Source: Abditibacteriota bacterium (GTDB taxonomy: Bacteria; Armatimonadota; UBA5829). From it: a DNA stretch of 64,000 bases. The stretch covers positions 62,001 through 126,000 of the forward strand of contig JAFZNQ010000009.1 of NCBI GenBank assembly GCA_017552965.1, given 5' to 3'. The position numbers were made by a program, and so were the translations under genes. The notes below the pieces were generated by a model. That model saw only the letters and a list, made by a program, of their open reading frames with translations, made no database searches and was not told the DNA's origin. Of this stretch, positions 16,093 through 25,459 are shown in pieces; positions within the stretch are counted from its first letter, which is position 1; every line of letters starts with the position of its first letter.

Positions 16093-18111
16093 GTGATCCA
16101 TCCGGATGACATACAGAAAATCATCGGCCCCGAGGGCATTTTTGCAAAAAAGACCCCGGGCTATGAGACCAGACGCCAGCAGATAGATATGAGTCTGTCT
16201 GTGGCCGATGCCTTCAACCACGGCCGGCTGCTGCTGGCGGAAGCAGGCACCGGCGTAGGCAAGACCCTGGCATATCTTTCGCCGGCTTACTATCTGGCCA
16301 GGGATGGCCGGGTCATTATCATATCCACCAACACCATCAATCTGCAGAACCAGCTGATCCGCAAGGACATCCCCGCCTTGTTTGATCCGGAAGAGATCAG
16401 CTACGCGCTGGTAAAGGGCCGCAACAATTACGTGTGCAGATCCGAGGTGGATTATGCCGCCGGGAGCATCCTCCACGACGGCGAGAAGCTTTTCAAGCGT
16501 TTTCTCAAATGGGTGGGCAAGACCGAGACCGGCGATTATGAAGACATCGACTTTGAGTTTCCCTACTGGGCCGAAGTCAGAAGCGACATGCATACCTGCC
16601 GCAAAAACGAGTGTCCCTACTTTCAGTCCGGCAGATGCTTCTATTACAACATGCGCAAAAAGGCCGAAGGGGCCAGGCTCATAGTCACCAATCACGCCCT
16701 GTTTTTCTCCGACTTGGCCCTGAAAGCCCAGGACAGGGGGCCGGGAGGAGACAAGGCCGGCGACATTCTGCCCGAATACAGCTGCGTGGTCTTTGACGAA
16801 GCCCATCATCTGGAAGAAGTGGCCAGCAACGTGTTCAGCGCAGAGCTGTCCAACCTGTCTCTGCCCTATATCCTGAAGAGGCTCAGGAATCGCAAAGAAT
16901 TTGACCTGTCCGATGCCCTGCTGGATTCGGTGGGCAAGCTCTCTGATATGATGTTTGGGCAGATCCGTACGGACAAGCCGGACTTTTTCATAGAGGACGT
17001 ATCCTCTCCGGAGCTCTTGTCCGCAGCCCGGGATCTGTCAGAGCAGCTGGGAGTCGTCATCGACGAGCTGGAGGACATAGAGGACAAGGATATTCGCGCT
17101 CAGGCCGAATCCTTTTGCGATATGCTCTCAGAGGTGCGTATGTCCATCGGAGACATACTCTTCGGTCAGAGCGAAGAAATGTTCAGATGGGGTGAAGTGA
17201 GAGGTGAGACCAGGAACATAGTCAGCCTTCACTCCACTCCCGTGTCGGTGTCCGACGGTCTGAGAGACAATCTGTTTGCCCGAGGCGACACTTCCATAGT
17301 GCTGACCTCCGCCACGCTGGCAAGCGGCGAGGGCTTTGATTATATCAAATCCCGTCTGGGGATAGATCTCATAGAGGACGAGGACAGAGTGCGGGAGTAC
17401 GTGTACGACAGTCCCTTTGACTACAGGGAGCAGATGCTGCTCTACGTCCCCAGGGATACTCCCCCTCCCTCAGACAGCATGGAATACGCCGCTCTTCTGG
17501 CAGATAAGACCGAGCAGCTGCTGTCCGTCACCCGCGGAGGAGCATTTTTGCTGTTCACCTCTTACAGCATGATGAACAAGGTGTACGATATCCTCGCCCG
17601 CAAAGGCAGCTATGACTACATCAGGCAGGGCGATATGCCCGGGGCGCAGCTCATAAAAGAATTCACCGAGGACCCCAACACGGTGCTCATGGGCACCTCC
17701 GGCTTTTGGGAGGGCGTGGACATACCCGGTGACAGGCTGAGACTGGTGGTCCTGGACAAGATCCCCTTCCCGGTGCCTTCCAGTCCTTCGGTAAAGGCCA
17801 GGTGCGACTATATCAAGGATCTGGGAAAGGATCCCTTTGACGACTATTCTCTGCCGGAGGCTGCCATCAGGCTGAAGCAGGGCATGGGCCGGCTGATCCG
17901 CACCCGCTCCGACAAGGGAGTAGTGGCTATACTGGATTCGCGTCTGCACACCAAGCGCTACAGATATAATCTTTACAAGGCCTTTCCCGGGTGCAAGGGC
18001 GTTACCACCATAGACAAGGTAAAGGACTGGGTGGACGCCAGAATGGATATAGACAGGATCCTGAAAGAGACGGCTCCGCAGGACGCCCCCGGGGACTCTG
18101 ATGACAAATAA
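16093..18111 (+). CDS. dinG: DinG/XPD-like ATP-dependent DNA helicase
   Basis: This 672-residue superfamily 2 helicase has Walker A AEAGTGVGKTLAY (about residues 50-62), the DEAH box FDEAHHLEE, and late helicase motifs TSGFWEGVDIPG and GMGRLIRTRSDKG. Four cysteines in NNYVC, TC, NECPYF and GRCFY form an XPD-type iron-sulfur domain. DinG unwinds DNA and R-loops in repair. There is no N-terminal exonuclease domain, unlike the Bacillus form. The GTG start has a strong AAGGAG site. The stop lies 34 bp before the next gene's start. Confidence 0.92.
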   Translation: MIHPDDIQKIIGPEGIFAKKTPGYETRRQQIDMSLSVADAFNHGRLLLAEAGTGVGKTLAYLSPAYYLARDGRVIIISTNTINLQNQLIRKDIPALFDPEEISYALVKGRNNYVCRSEVDYAAGSILHDGEKLFKRFLKWVGKTETGDYEDIDFEFPYWAEVRSDMHTCRKNECPYFQSGRCFYYNMRKKAEGARLIVTNHALFFSDLALKAQDRGPGGDKAGDILPEYSCVVFDEAHHLEEVASNVFSAELSNLSLPYILKRLRNRKEFDLSDALLDSVGKLSDMMFGQIRTDKPDFFIEDVSSPELLSAARDLSEQLGVVIDELEDIEDKDIRAQAESFCDMLSEVRMSIGDILFGQSEEMFRWGEVRGETRNIVSLHSTPVSVSDGLRDNLFARGDTSIVLTSATLASGEGFDYIKSRLGIDLIEDEDRVREYVYDSPFDYREQMLLYVPRDTPPPSDSMEYAALLADKTEQLLSVTRGGAFLLFTSYSMMNKVYDILARKGSYDYIRQGDMPGAQLIKEFTEDPNTVLMGTSGFWEGVDIPGDRLRLVVLDKIPFPVPSSPSVKARCDYIKDLGKDPFDDYSLPEAAIRLKQGMGRLIRTRSDKGVVAILDSRLHTKRYRYNLYKAFPGCKGVTTIDKVKDWVDARMDIDRILKETAPQDAPGDSDDK

Positions 18112-18145
18112 TACGGACCAAGGTCCGAAACATACAGGAGACAAC

Positions 18146-20155
18146 ATGGAAATCTTCAAGCTGATATTGTGCGCGCTGCTGCTGGTCCTCCTCGGAGGGA
18201 CTGCCGCCTGCGCAAAGGAAGTACAGAACTGGCATGACGATGCCTGCTTTGGCATCCATTTCGACCTTCACGCCAGCATGAGCGACACGATGCTGGGAGA
18301 AGGCCTCACAGAGGAAGCCCTGGAAGACTTTCTCAGGAGAGTAAAGCCCGATTGGATACAGTGCGACTGCAAGGGCCATTCGGGCATCACCAGCTGGCCT
18401 ACCAAGGTGGGCACTCCCTCCCCCGGCATCAAAAAGGATGCTCTCAGGATACACAGAGACGTGACCAAAAGAATGGGCGTCAAGCTGGGAGTCCATTATT
18501 CCGGCGTGTACGACATCAGAGCCTGTGAGCTGCATCCCGACTGGGAAGCCATAGGTCCCGACGGCTCCCGCTCCGGAGGTATGGTGTGTCTCACCTCCGA
18601 CTACGCAAAGGAGCTGGAGATACCCCAGATGGAGGAGATAGTCCGCGAATATGACGTGGACGGCTTTTGGGTGGACGGCGACTGCTGGGCAGTCCGCTGC
18701 TGCTGGTGCGACCGCTGCAAGGCCGAATTCAAAAAGAGGACCGGGCTCGATGCTCCCGAAGGCAGAGGCGGCGACAACTGGCTGGCTTACAACAAGTTTT
18801 TCAGAGACCTGTTTGACGAAAACGTCACCTCTTACACCAACGCCATACACGCTCTGAAGCCCGAGTGCACCGTCATCAGCAACTGGTACTACACCTTCGG
18901 ACACCCCTCTCCCGAAAAGGTGCCCACCGACTACATCTCCGGCGACCTCTCCCCCAACAAGGCTCTGAAGTCTGCCATGCTGGAAGGCGCCTTTTTGCCC
19001 AACAGGACCAAGGACTGGGATCTGATGGTATGGGGCTTCACTCCCAAGCCCAATGGTCCCTACACCGGCAAGTCCGCCCTGAGGCTTGTGCAGGAGTGCG
19101 GATATATCGCAGCCTGCGGCGGCTCTTCCATGATATATGAGCAGCCTCAGAGAAACGGCGTCTTTACCGACTGGTACACGGAAGAATTTGCGCAGGTCTC
19201 CAAGTTCATCAAAGAGAGAGGCATGGAGCTGAGGCACACGGAGCACTACAAGCAGGCTCTTATCCTCATGGATGAAGATTGGTTCTACAGACGCTATGGC
19301 ACCTTCCTCATCAGTCTGGACTCGTATCCCAACGTCACCGGAGCCGCCCAGATACTCAACGAGCTGCATATACCCGTGAGTATTGCAGAGACATATATGG
19401 TCCGCAACAGCCTCTCCGACTACAGTCTCATCGTGGTCCCCGAGATAGAGCTGCCCGAAGGCTTTATGAAGCAGCTTGCCGCATACGTGGAAAACGGCGG
19501 CAACGTGATATTTGCCGGCACCGACAACAAATACGCCGCAGAGCTGCTGGGCGTCAAAAACGGCGCTTCCCAGCCCTCCGGCCCCTTCTGGATAGAAGCA
19601 GGCAAAAGAGTCGCCTCCTTCAGCAACGAATGGGAAAAGGTCGAAGCCGATACCGCAGAGGTATTCAGATACAAGCTCTGGCAGCAGCAGCCTGATATCA
19701 ACAAGGGCTCCGAGCCCATTGTGACCATAAACAAGGTGGGCAAAGGCACCGCAGCCGGTATATATACCGGCATCTTCTCGTCCTATGACGTCACCGCCGA
19801 GCCCAGTATGAGGACCATCGTAGGTCAATTGATCGAAGCCATGGACGTGGACCTGGATATATTTGACGTACATGCTCCCTATTATACCCATTTGATCGCC
19901 AGAGAAAAGGATGGCAGGACATACGTGTCCTTTGCCAACACCGGCAGCGTAAAATCCCTTCTGATGAACGACGTGGACACAGAGGAGATCCCCGTCGTGA
20001 AGGAAGTATCCTTTAAGATAAAGCTGGACAAAAAGCCCGGCAAAGTATCCCTTCTGGCTGCTCCTTCCAAACGGCTCTCCCAGAGCTACAAGGACGGAGT
20101 CCTGTCCGTGAAGATAAAGGACATGGATATAGTGGATACGGTGATCATCGACTGA
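18146..20155 (+). CDS. Secreted glycosidase-like protein (TIM barrel plus beta-galactosidase-type middle domain)
   Basis: The 669-residue protein starts at ATG 18146 (CAGGAG site 5 nt upstream) with a signal peptide ending AACA. The barrel part resembles alpha-L-fucosidase/GH42-like proteins: CFGIHFDLHAS, VKLGVHYSGVYD, and DVDGFWVDGDCW (about 170-181), followed by a Cys cluster CCWCDRCKAEFKKRTG typical of uncharacterised bacterial glycosidase-like proteins. Residues about 385-500 look like a beta-galactosidase trimerisation domain (YSLIVVPEI, VENGGNVIFAGTD), then a small C-terminal beta domain. Substrate unknown. It shares a transcript with dinG unless a promoter was missed, and ends at a strong terminator. 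Confidence 0.65.
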   Translation: MEIFKLILCALLLVLLGGTAACAKEVQNWHDDACFGIHFDLHASMSDTMLGEGLTEEALEDFLRRVKPDWIQCDCKGHSGITSWPTKVGTPSPGIKKDALRIHRDVTKRMGVKLGVHYSGVYDIRACELHPDWEAIGPDGSRSGGMVCLTSDYAKELEIPQMEEIVREYDVDGFWVDGDCWAVRCCWCDRCKAEFKKRTGLDAPEGRGGDNWLAYNKFFRDLFDENVTSYTNAIHALKPECTVISNWYYTFGHPSPEKVPTDYISGDLSPNKALKSAMLEGAFLPNRTKDWDLMVWGFTPKPNGPYTGKSALRLVQECGYIAACGGSSMIYEQPQRNGVFTDWYTEEFAQVSKFIKERGMELRHTEHYKQALILMDEDWFYRRYGTFLISLDSYPNVTGAAQILNELHIPVSIAETYMVRNSLSDYSLIVVPEIELPEGFMKQLAAYVENGGNVIFAGTDNKYAAELLGVKNGASQPSGPFWIEAGKRVASFSNEWEKVEADTAEVFRYKLWQQQPDINKGSEPIVTINKVGKGTAAGIYTGIFSSYDVTAEPSMRTIVGQLIEAMDVDLDIFDVHAPYYTHLIAREKDGRTYVSFANTGSVKSLLMNDVDTEEIPVVKEVSFKIKLDKKPGKVSLLAAPSKRLSQSYKDGVLSVKIKDMDIVDTVIID

Positions 20156-20171
20156 CAGGACAAAAAAAGAG

Positions 20172-20197
20172 GCGGGCCCTATGGGTCCGCTTTTTTT
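20172..20197. terminator. Bidirectional intrinsic terminator
   Basis: GCGGGCCC (20172-20179) pairs with GGGTCCGC (20183-20190, one G-T pair) around TAT. Seven T residues follow on the plus strand and seven A residues precede it (20162-20168), so it can work in both directions. Confidence 0.85.
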
Positions 20198-20202
20198 GAG
20201 AC

Positions 20203-20267
20203 TTACCCACAGCTCAGTCAAGTGAGCCGTACACACCCATCGACAGGTTGTCCACAGCCTGTCCACA
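20203..20267 (+). repeat. Three DnaA-box-like sequences
   Basis: TTACCCACA (20203-20211), TTGTCCACA (20248-20256) and CTGTCCACA (20259-20267) lie in one orientation. The first two each differ at one position from the DnaA box TTATCCACA; the second equals the actinobacterial consensus. They sit between the terminators of two convergent genes. Binding by DnaA is inferred, not shown. Confidence 0.45.
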
Positions 20268-20270
20268 GAC

Positions 20271-20300
20271 AAAAATGCCGCCGGCAAGCAGTCCGGCGGC
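20271..20300 (-). terminator. Intrinsic terminator of tsaD
   Basis: On the minus strand GCCGCCGG (20300-20293), an 8-nt loop and CCGGCGGC (20284-20277) form a perfect stem followed by a short T tract (20275-20271). It lies 15 bp after the tsaD stop. Confidence 0.75.
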
Positions 20301-20314
20301 TCTGTTGTTGATTT

Positions 20315-21307
20315 TCAGCCTGTGATGGGTTCCGAAGCTTTTGCATCCAGATCCAGCCCCGAATCCTCTCCGGCCATATACCTGAACCAGGCGGCAGCGC
20401 CCACCATGGCGGCATTGTCCGTGCACAGTATGGGCGGAGGAACGGACACCCTGAAGTTCAGGCGGGCAGCCCTTTCCTTCATGGTCTTTTGGAGATAGCT
20501 GTTGGCTGCCACTCCTCCGGCCACCATTATCCGATCCACCCTTTTCATCTTTGCGATATCAAATATACGGTCTGCCAGCGTGTTGACCACGTTGGCCTGC
20601 AGGGAGGCTGCCAGGTCATTCACGTTGTAGTCCGGGTTCTTGTCTATGTATCTGATCACAGCGGTCTTCAGACCCGAAAAGGAAAAGTCCAGCGAATCGT
20701 CTATCCTGCCCTTGGGAAGTCTCACAGCCTTTGGGTCTCCCTTTGCTGCTGCTTTGTCTATGGCAGGCCCTCCGGGATAGCCCAGTCCCATGGCTCTGGC
20801 GGTCTTGTCAAAACACTCTCCTGCCGCATCGTCTCTGGTCCTGGCCATGATCTCGTATTGTCCGTGATCCTTCATGTATATCACGTCGCTGTGTCCGCCG
20901 GATACTACCGCGCACACCAGGGGAAAAGTGATATCCTCTCCCGAGAGCCAGTTGGCGTATATGTGCCCTTCCAGATGATGGACCCCTATAAGGGGTATCC
21001 CTTTTCCCAGCGCAATGGCTTTTGCCGCCGCGACTCCCACTACCAGAGCGCCTATAAGACCGGGGCGATTGACGCAGGCCACTGCGTCAATATCGTCCAG
21101 AGTGAGAGAGGCCTTGTCCAGAGCTTCGGTGACAGTAGGTATCACCAGCTCCAGATGCCGTCTGCTGGCCACCTCCGGCACTACGCCTCCGAAGGCTTTG
21201 TGTATGTCTATCTGTGAGGATATTACGTTTGACAGCAGTCTGCAGCCGTCTTCGACTACGGCGGCGCTGGTCTCGTCACAGCTTGTTTCAATGGCTAATA
21301 TCTTCAT
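20315..21307 (-). CDS. tsaD: tRNA N6-adenosine threonylcarbamoyltransferase
   Basis: TsaD transfers the threonylcarbamoyl group to A37 of ANN-decoding tRNAs. The 330-residue protein has the ASKHA fold: IETSCDETSAAVV at the N-terminus, the metal motif HHLEGHIYANWL (HxxxH), SGGHSDV and the C-terminal VAGGVAANSYLQ and CTDNAAMVG motifs. It overlaps rimI by 20 bp. TsaB and TsaE genes are not in the window. Confidence 0.96.
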   Translation of the reverse strand: MKILAIETSCDETSAAVVEDGCRLLSNVISSQIDIHKAFGGVVPEVASRRHLELVIPTVTEALDKASLTLDDIDAVACVNRPGLIGALVVGVAAAKAIALGKGIPLIGVHHLEGHIYANWLSGEDITFPLVCAVVSGGHSDVIYMKDHGQYEIMARTRDDAAGECFDKTARAMGLGYPGGPAIDKAAAKGDPKAVRLPKGRIDDSLDFSFSGLKTAVIRYIDKNPDYNVNDLAASLQANVVNTLADRIFDIAKMKRVDRIMVAGGVAANSYLQKTMKERAARLNFRVSVPPPILCTDNAAMVGAAAWFRYMAGEDSGLDLDAKASEPITG

Positions 21308-21761
21308 GTTTGATCCCGTCGTTTATTCTCAGGAGCATCACCAGCCCGTCCTCTCTGGGATGGGTGTAATAATCCTTTCTTCTGCTGATTATCTCAAAGC
21401 CGCAGGACTGATACAGCTTCCTGGCGGCCAGATTTGACTCTCTGACCTCCAAAAACAGCTCCGGCGACTCGTCCTTTCGGGCCTCTTCGATGCAATGCAT
21501 CAGGAGTATCCGTCCGTAGCCTCTGCCTCTGTATTCGGGCGCAACAGCCAGGTTGGCCAGATCCGAGCTCAGAGGATAATAAAAATAATATCCCGCCGTA
21601 TGTCCGTCCACCGTGAGGACAAAGGTCCTGATCCCCAGCTCCCTGTCCAGTATGTCGTCCGTGATCATACTGACGGACCAGGGATCGGCAAACGACGCTG
21701 TTTCTATATTGCGCACCGCCTCTATATCATCTATCCGGGCTCTGCGTATGGCGTATGACAT
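21288..21761 (-). CDS. rimI: Ribosomal protein alanine N-acetyltransferase-like GNAT protein
   Basis: This 157-residue GNAT acetyltransferase starts at ATG 21761 (MSYAIRRARIDDIEAV). It contains the RimI-like FADPWS segment, the acetyl-CoA loop EYRGRGYGRILL and the ending ESNLAARKLYQSCGFEI. RimI acetylates the N-terminus of ribosomal protein S18, and rimI commonly sits beside tsaD/tsaB as here. In-frame sequence upstream of 21761 overlaps xerD and is not used. The start is 1 bp after the xerD stop. Confidence 0.9.
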   Translation of the reverse strand: MSYAIRRARIDDIEAVRNIETASFADPWSVSMITDDILDRELGIRTFVLTVDGHTAGYYFYYPLSSDLANLAVAPEYRGRGYGRILLMHCIEEARKDESPELFLEVRESNLAARKLYQSCGFEIISRRKDYYTHPREDGLVMLLRINDGIKHEDISH

Positions 21762-21762
21762 A

Positions 21763-22653
21763 TCAGCTCCTGGGATGGGTCTCCCTGAACACCTCTTTGA
21801 TATGTCCCCCCGACAGATGGGTATATACCTCGGTGGTGTTGATGGAAGCGTGCCCCAGCATCTCCTGCAGGGCTCTGATATCCGCCCCTCTTTCGAGCAT
21901 ATGGGTGGCAAAGGAATGACGCAGCATATGGGGAGTGATGTTCTTCCTGATGCCGGCCTCGGCAGCATACTTTTTGACCAGCTTCCAGAACATTTCGCGG
22001 GTCATGGGCCTTCCGTATCTGTTGAGAAACACATAATCGCTGGCTGTTTTGCAGAGGACAGGTCTCGAACGGGCCATGTATCCGTCTATACACACCAGAG
22101 CCATCTCCCCCACCGGCACTATCCGTTCCTTGGAGCCCTTGCCAAAGATGCGTATGAGGCCGTCCTCTCTGTATATATCGTTGATCTCCACCCTTATCAG
22201 CTCGCTGACCCTCATGCCGCAGGCGTACATGAGCTCCAGCATAGCCTTGTCTCTCATTCCCAGCACGTCCGTGACGTCGGGGGCCGACAGCAGGGCCTCT
22301 GTCTCGGCCGGAGTAAGGGTCTTGGGCAGCTTGGGGGCTGTGGGCGAGTAGCTCACCTTTTTGGTGAAGTTGCGCTCTGTCTTTTGCTCCAGGGTCAAAA
22401 AAGCGGCAAAGCTTTTGATGGCAGCCAGTCTGCGTTTGACAGACATGGGAGACTGAGTCCCGTGCAGGGTCCCCAGATAGGCGATAACGTGATCGTCGGT
22501 GATGTCCGAAGGCTCTGTGATATGCTGCTCCTCGAGATATTCGGCAAACCTGCTCAGGTCTGCGCCGTAGGCCTGTATGGTGTTCTCGGACAGTCCTCTC
22601 TCGATGGCAAGATACACGAGAAACTCGTCTATAAGCAAATAATTAGTGTTCAC
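21763..22653 (-). CDS. xerD: Tyrosine recombinase XerD/XerC
   Basis: The 296-residue protein has an N-terminal SAM-like core-binding domain (residues 1-85) and the catalytic domain with all active-site residues: Arg in ACGMRVSELI, Lys in GKGSKERIVPV, HMLRHSFATHML (His and Arg), His in LGHASINTTEVY and the nucleophilic Tyr in VYTHL. Length and lack of extra domains fit the chromosome-dimer-resolving Xer proteins rather than a phage or transposon integrase. XerD is a better guess than XerC. It overlaps the mannosyltransferase gene by 11 bp. No dif site was identified. Confidence 0.88.
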   Translation of the reverse strand: MNTNYLLIDEFLVYLAIERGLSENTIQAYGADLSRFAEYLEEQHITEPSDITDDHVIAYLGTLHGTQSPMSVKRRLAAIKSFAAFLTLEQKTERNFTKKVSYSPTAPKLPKTLTPAETEALLSAPDVTDVLGMRDKAMLELMYACGMRVSELIRVEINDIYREDGLIRIFGKGSKERIVPVGEMALVCIDGYMARSRPVLCKTASDYVFLNRYGRPMTREMFWKLVKKYAAEAGIRKNITPHMLRHSFATHMLERGADIRALQEMLGHASINTTEVYTHLSGGHIKEVFRETHPRS

Positions 22654-24262
22654 TGTTTTTCCTGAATACGTATATCTGAGGATTCACGTAGCACATATCA
22701 TGAGGACAGCTCATCAGTGTGATATCCTTGCCGCAGGAAAAGGTCTTCTCCAGTTTGTAACGGCTTGAAATGATATCCAGGAGCTCCATGACCCGGTCGT
22801 CGCCCTTGTAATCCAGGCGCATGCCGGAGAGGAGCTTTTTGTAGTTCTCGGCCACCCGGGACGGCTCCCACAGCCTGAGAGTATCGTAGAATTCGTAGTC
22901 GCTGATCACCACTGTCTCCGGCATATCTTCGGACGACAGCATAGTCAGCATGTCCGCCTTGTCAAACTCTTCTTTTCTCAATGGCAGGGTGCCGTAACCG
23001 CACATTTTAGTATATGCGGGAGAATAGAACCAGGGGTAGTCTATGACGCCGATGGTCCCTCTGACGTCTGTCCGGACATATTTGCCGGCGGCATCCTGAG
23101 GTGTGACCCGGTCAAACACCCCATAAGCCTGACGGGCAGGCATGATGATGCATATACCGAAGAGCATCACCACGGCATACACAAACAGCTTGTAGGTCCT
23201 TTCTTTGGAGCCTTGCCCGAAGAGGCTGCCTAGGGCGTAGCCGACGTAAAGAGCCAGGCAGGGATACAGAGGCAGCATGTAGCGGCTGAAGTTCACCTTG
23301 CTCAGACTCATCAGGATATAATAGGGCACCACAAATGCGGCTGTCATCAATATGTATTTATTCTTGCGTACAAGGCCAAGCACAAGCCCTGCGACAGCGA
23401 TAAAACAGGTGACGGAACCAAAGCCCGTAAATAAATTGAAGCCTATGTTGAATACGAAGGGGCTTCCCAGTCCCTCAAACACGTTGCTGTGTCCGGAGGC
23501 AGTGTGAGCCATCTCATACCTTATGGCCTTGCTGACGCCTTCAAAGTTGACGAGGACGCCGGGGGTCGTCAGAAGAAAAGCCGCGGCAGCCGCCAGAGCT
23601 GCAAACAGCAGCAGCTTCAGCTTGCGGGCAAGAGAGTCCTCCGAAAGCCAGAGGGCTGCTGCGCAGCACAGAAACACCAGAGCGCAGTTGTATTTGCATC
23701 CCGCTGCCAGTCCCGAAGCCGCGCCTGCAAGAACAGCGGCGCCGGCAGAGGGCTTTTTGATAATATATGCGGAAGCAAGGACGGTCAGGGCCACGAACAG
23801 GGTCGACGGAGCATCGACCGCCGCAAAATGAGAATGCATCAGGTGCAGAGGGGCAAGAGCCAGAGCCAGGGCGGCTATGACTCCTTCTCTGACGCCAAAC
23901 TGCTTGGCGCCGGCAAGACACACCACAGGCACTGCAAGAGAGCCCAGAAGAGCAGCAGCATATCTGGCATACAAATACAGATCGGCCAGCTCGTTGCCGC
24001 CGAAGGTGATGCCGAACATCATAAAGATGCCGGAGAGATATATGAGGAGCGAAGGGTAATTGTAAAACCCCACGTCCAGGCTGAAGGAACGGGCCGCGTC
24101 AAAGGCGGTCTCCACTATGAGAAACTCATCCGGATGGATCGAATACTGCCTCTCGGCGGTGGGCAAGCCGTATCTTATGCCGCCAAACCTGAAAACAAAG
24201 GCCAGTATCGTGACCAAAAGAAGAAATACAAGGAGCAATATCCTTGAACGTTTGTCTCTCAT
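22643..24262 (-). CDS. PMT/ArnT-type membrane glycosyltransferase
   Basis: The 539-residue protein has at least ten membrane segments and the family's acidic motif in the first periplasmic loop (IHPDEFLIVETAFDAARS). Family members (GT39, GT83) use polyprenyl-phosphate sugars to glycosylate proteins or lipids on the outer face of the membrane. A soluble C-terminal region of about 130 residues follows. Donor and acceptor are unknown. It lies 5 bp after the M48 protease gene. Confidence 0.82.
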   Translation of the reverse strand: MRDKRSRILLLVFLLLVTILAFVFRFGGIRYGLPTAERQYSIHPDEFLIVETAFDAARSFSLDVGFYNYPSLLIYLSGIFMMFGITFGGNELADLYLYARYAAALLGSLAVPVVCLAGAKQFGVREGVIAALALALAPLHLMHSHFAAVDAPSTLFVALTVLASAYIIKKPSAGAAVLAGAASGLAAGCKYNCALVFLCCAAALWLSEDSLARKLKLLLFAALAAAAAFLLTTPGVLVNFEGVSKAIRYEMAHTASGHSNVFEGLGSPFVFNIGFNLFTGFGSVTCFIAVAGLVLGLVRKNKYILMTAAFVVPYYILMSLSKVNFSRYMLPLYPCLALYVGYALGSLFGQGSKERTYKLFVYAVVMLFGICIIMPARQAYGVFDRVTPQDAAGKYVRTDVRGTIGVIDYPWFYSPAYTKMCGYGTLPLRKEEFDKADMLTMLSSEDMPETVVISDYEFYDTLRLWEPSRVAENYKKLLSGMRLDYKGDDRVMELLDIISSRYKLEKTFSCGKDITLMSCPHDMCYVNPQIYVFRKNSEH

Positions 24263-24267
24263 ACAGT

Positions 24268-25458
24268 CTATCCTATCAGGGTCTGCCTTTTTCTGTCCAT
24301 GATGATCTTTCTCAGGAGCTTGTACACCTGCTGGCAGATCTCTTTTTCACTCTTGTGCATCAGCTCGGCGTCGCCGCTTTCGGTACTGAAGATGACCTTC
24401 TTTTTGACGGTGACCGAGCTGGGGTTCAGCTTGATATCAAACAGGTCCAGCTCATCGGCCATAATGGTCTGAAAATCATTTACTATCCGGTCGCATCTGG
24501 CCTTGTCCTGCTCGGGGTCCCCGGTGGATACTATGAGTATCTCCTCTCCGGTGAGCTTCAAGGAATACACCTGTCTGCCATCGGCTTCCTGAGCCTCGTA
24601 TTTGACGTCCACCCTACCCAGGACCTTGCTGCGCACTATAGGTATTTCCAGCCTTCTCAGCTTGGCCTTGATATCTATGACTCTTTCGCTGGAGAGAGGA
24701 TGAGATCTGTATATACCCATATTCACCAGCTCCGGGGTCTGCATGAGCCTTTCCATAGGCGTCAGCATGCCTACCGGATTATAGCCGGCCCTGATCATGA
24801 GATCTATGGCAGCCGAGTCAGAGTCGGTCTCTGCCTGCTGAGAATAGCCGTTGATAATGGCTATCTGATAGAGAGAGGATGCCATAGCCAGATTGGCTAT
24901 GGTCTCTGTGTCGCCCTTGGAGGCCAGAGCTCCCACGGCGATGGCTATGAGAGCCTGCAGCTGGGTCTTGGACTGCTCTTCTATAAGATGCACCAGGTGA
25001 TGATGAGCGGCATGAATGATCTCGTGAGCTATGATACCTGCCAGCTCGTCATCGGACTGGCAAAAATCGACGATACCCTTGTTGACGTAGATGAAGCCTC
25101 CCATCACCGAAAAGGCGTTGATATCTGCCGAATCCACCACCTTGAACTGATAATTGAAGGGAGTCAGATAGTCTGAGCCGTACTGGGCGGGAAAGGCCTG
25201 AGTGTTGGCTACCTGGGCCAGCCTGGTGCCAATAGCGGACACTCTGGCTGTCATCTGTTCGTCTTCCACGAACTTGTAGGTCTTGGCTATCTCTTCGGCG
25301 TTCTGCTGGCCGAGCTCCACCTCAGGCTGCCCGTATTTGGCAAGCAGCTTGTCTGTTTTGGCCGATGTTTCGCTCTCATCGGTCTGTCCGTATATACCTG
25401 CGCCAAGTATAAGGAGCAGGATCAACGAAATGATAGTAGCAGCCTTGATCGTCTTCAT
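24268..25458 (-). CDS. Exported M48 family metalloprotease
   Basis: The 396-residue protein has an N-terminal signal sequence (residues 5-25) and the zinc protease motif AHEIIHAAHHH (HExxH) with the third ligand expected in the QQAETDSDSAAIDLM segment. The arrangement VADSADINAFSVMGGFIYVNKG is typical of the BepA/YggG branch, periplasmic quality-control proteases. The C-terminal 130 residues are unassigned. It starts 1 bp after the GH27 stop and belongs to the GH27-M48-PMT-xerD-rimI-tsaD run. Confidence 0.88.
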   Translation of the reverse strand: MKTIKAATIISLILLLILGAGIYGQTDESETSAKTDKLLAKYGQPEVELGQQNAEEIAKTYKFVEDEQMTARVSAIGTRLAQVANTQAFPAQYGSDYLTPFNYQFKVVDSADINAFSVMGGFIYVNKGIVDFCQSDDELAGIIAHEIIHAAHHHLVHLIEEQSKTQLQALIAIAVGALASKGDTETIANLAMASSLYQIAIINGYSQQAETDSDSAAIDLMIRAGYNPVGMLTPMERLMQTPELVNMGIYRSHPLSSERVIDIKAKLRRLEIPIVRSKVLGRVDVKYEAQEADGRQVYSLKLTGEEILIVSTGDPEQDKARCDRIVNDFQTIMADELDLFDIKLNPSSVTVKKKVIFSTESGDAELMHKSEKEICQQVYKLLRKIIMDRKRQTLIG

Positions 25459-25459
25459 T

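Noticed and set aside
20203-20267. The DnaA-box-like cluster as the chromosomal origin
   Set aside because: Flanking genes point towards it rather than away, there is no AT-rich unwinding region or dnaA, dnaN or gyrB nearby, and only three imperfect boxes are present.
18002-20287. A 761-codon open frame antisense to the secreted glycosidase-like gene
   Set aside because: It has no motifs, no promoter or ribosome site, and runs across both terminators; the plus-strand gene has a signal peptide, ribosome site and barrel motifs.
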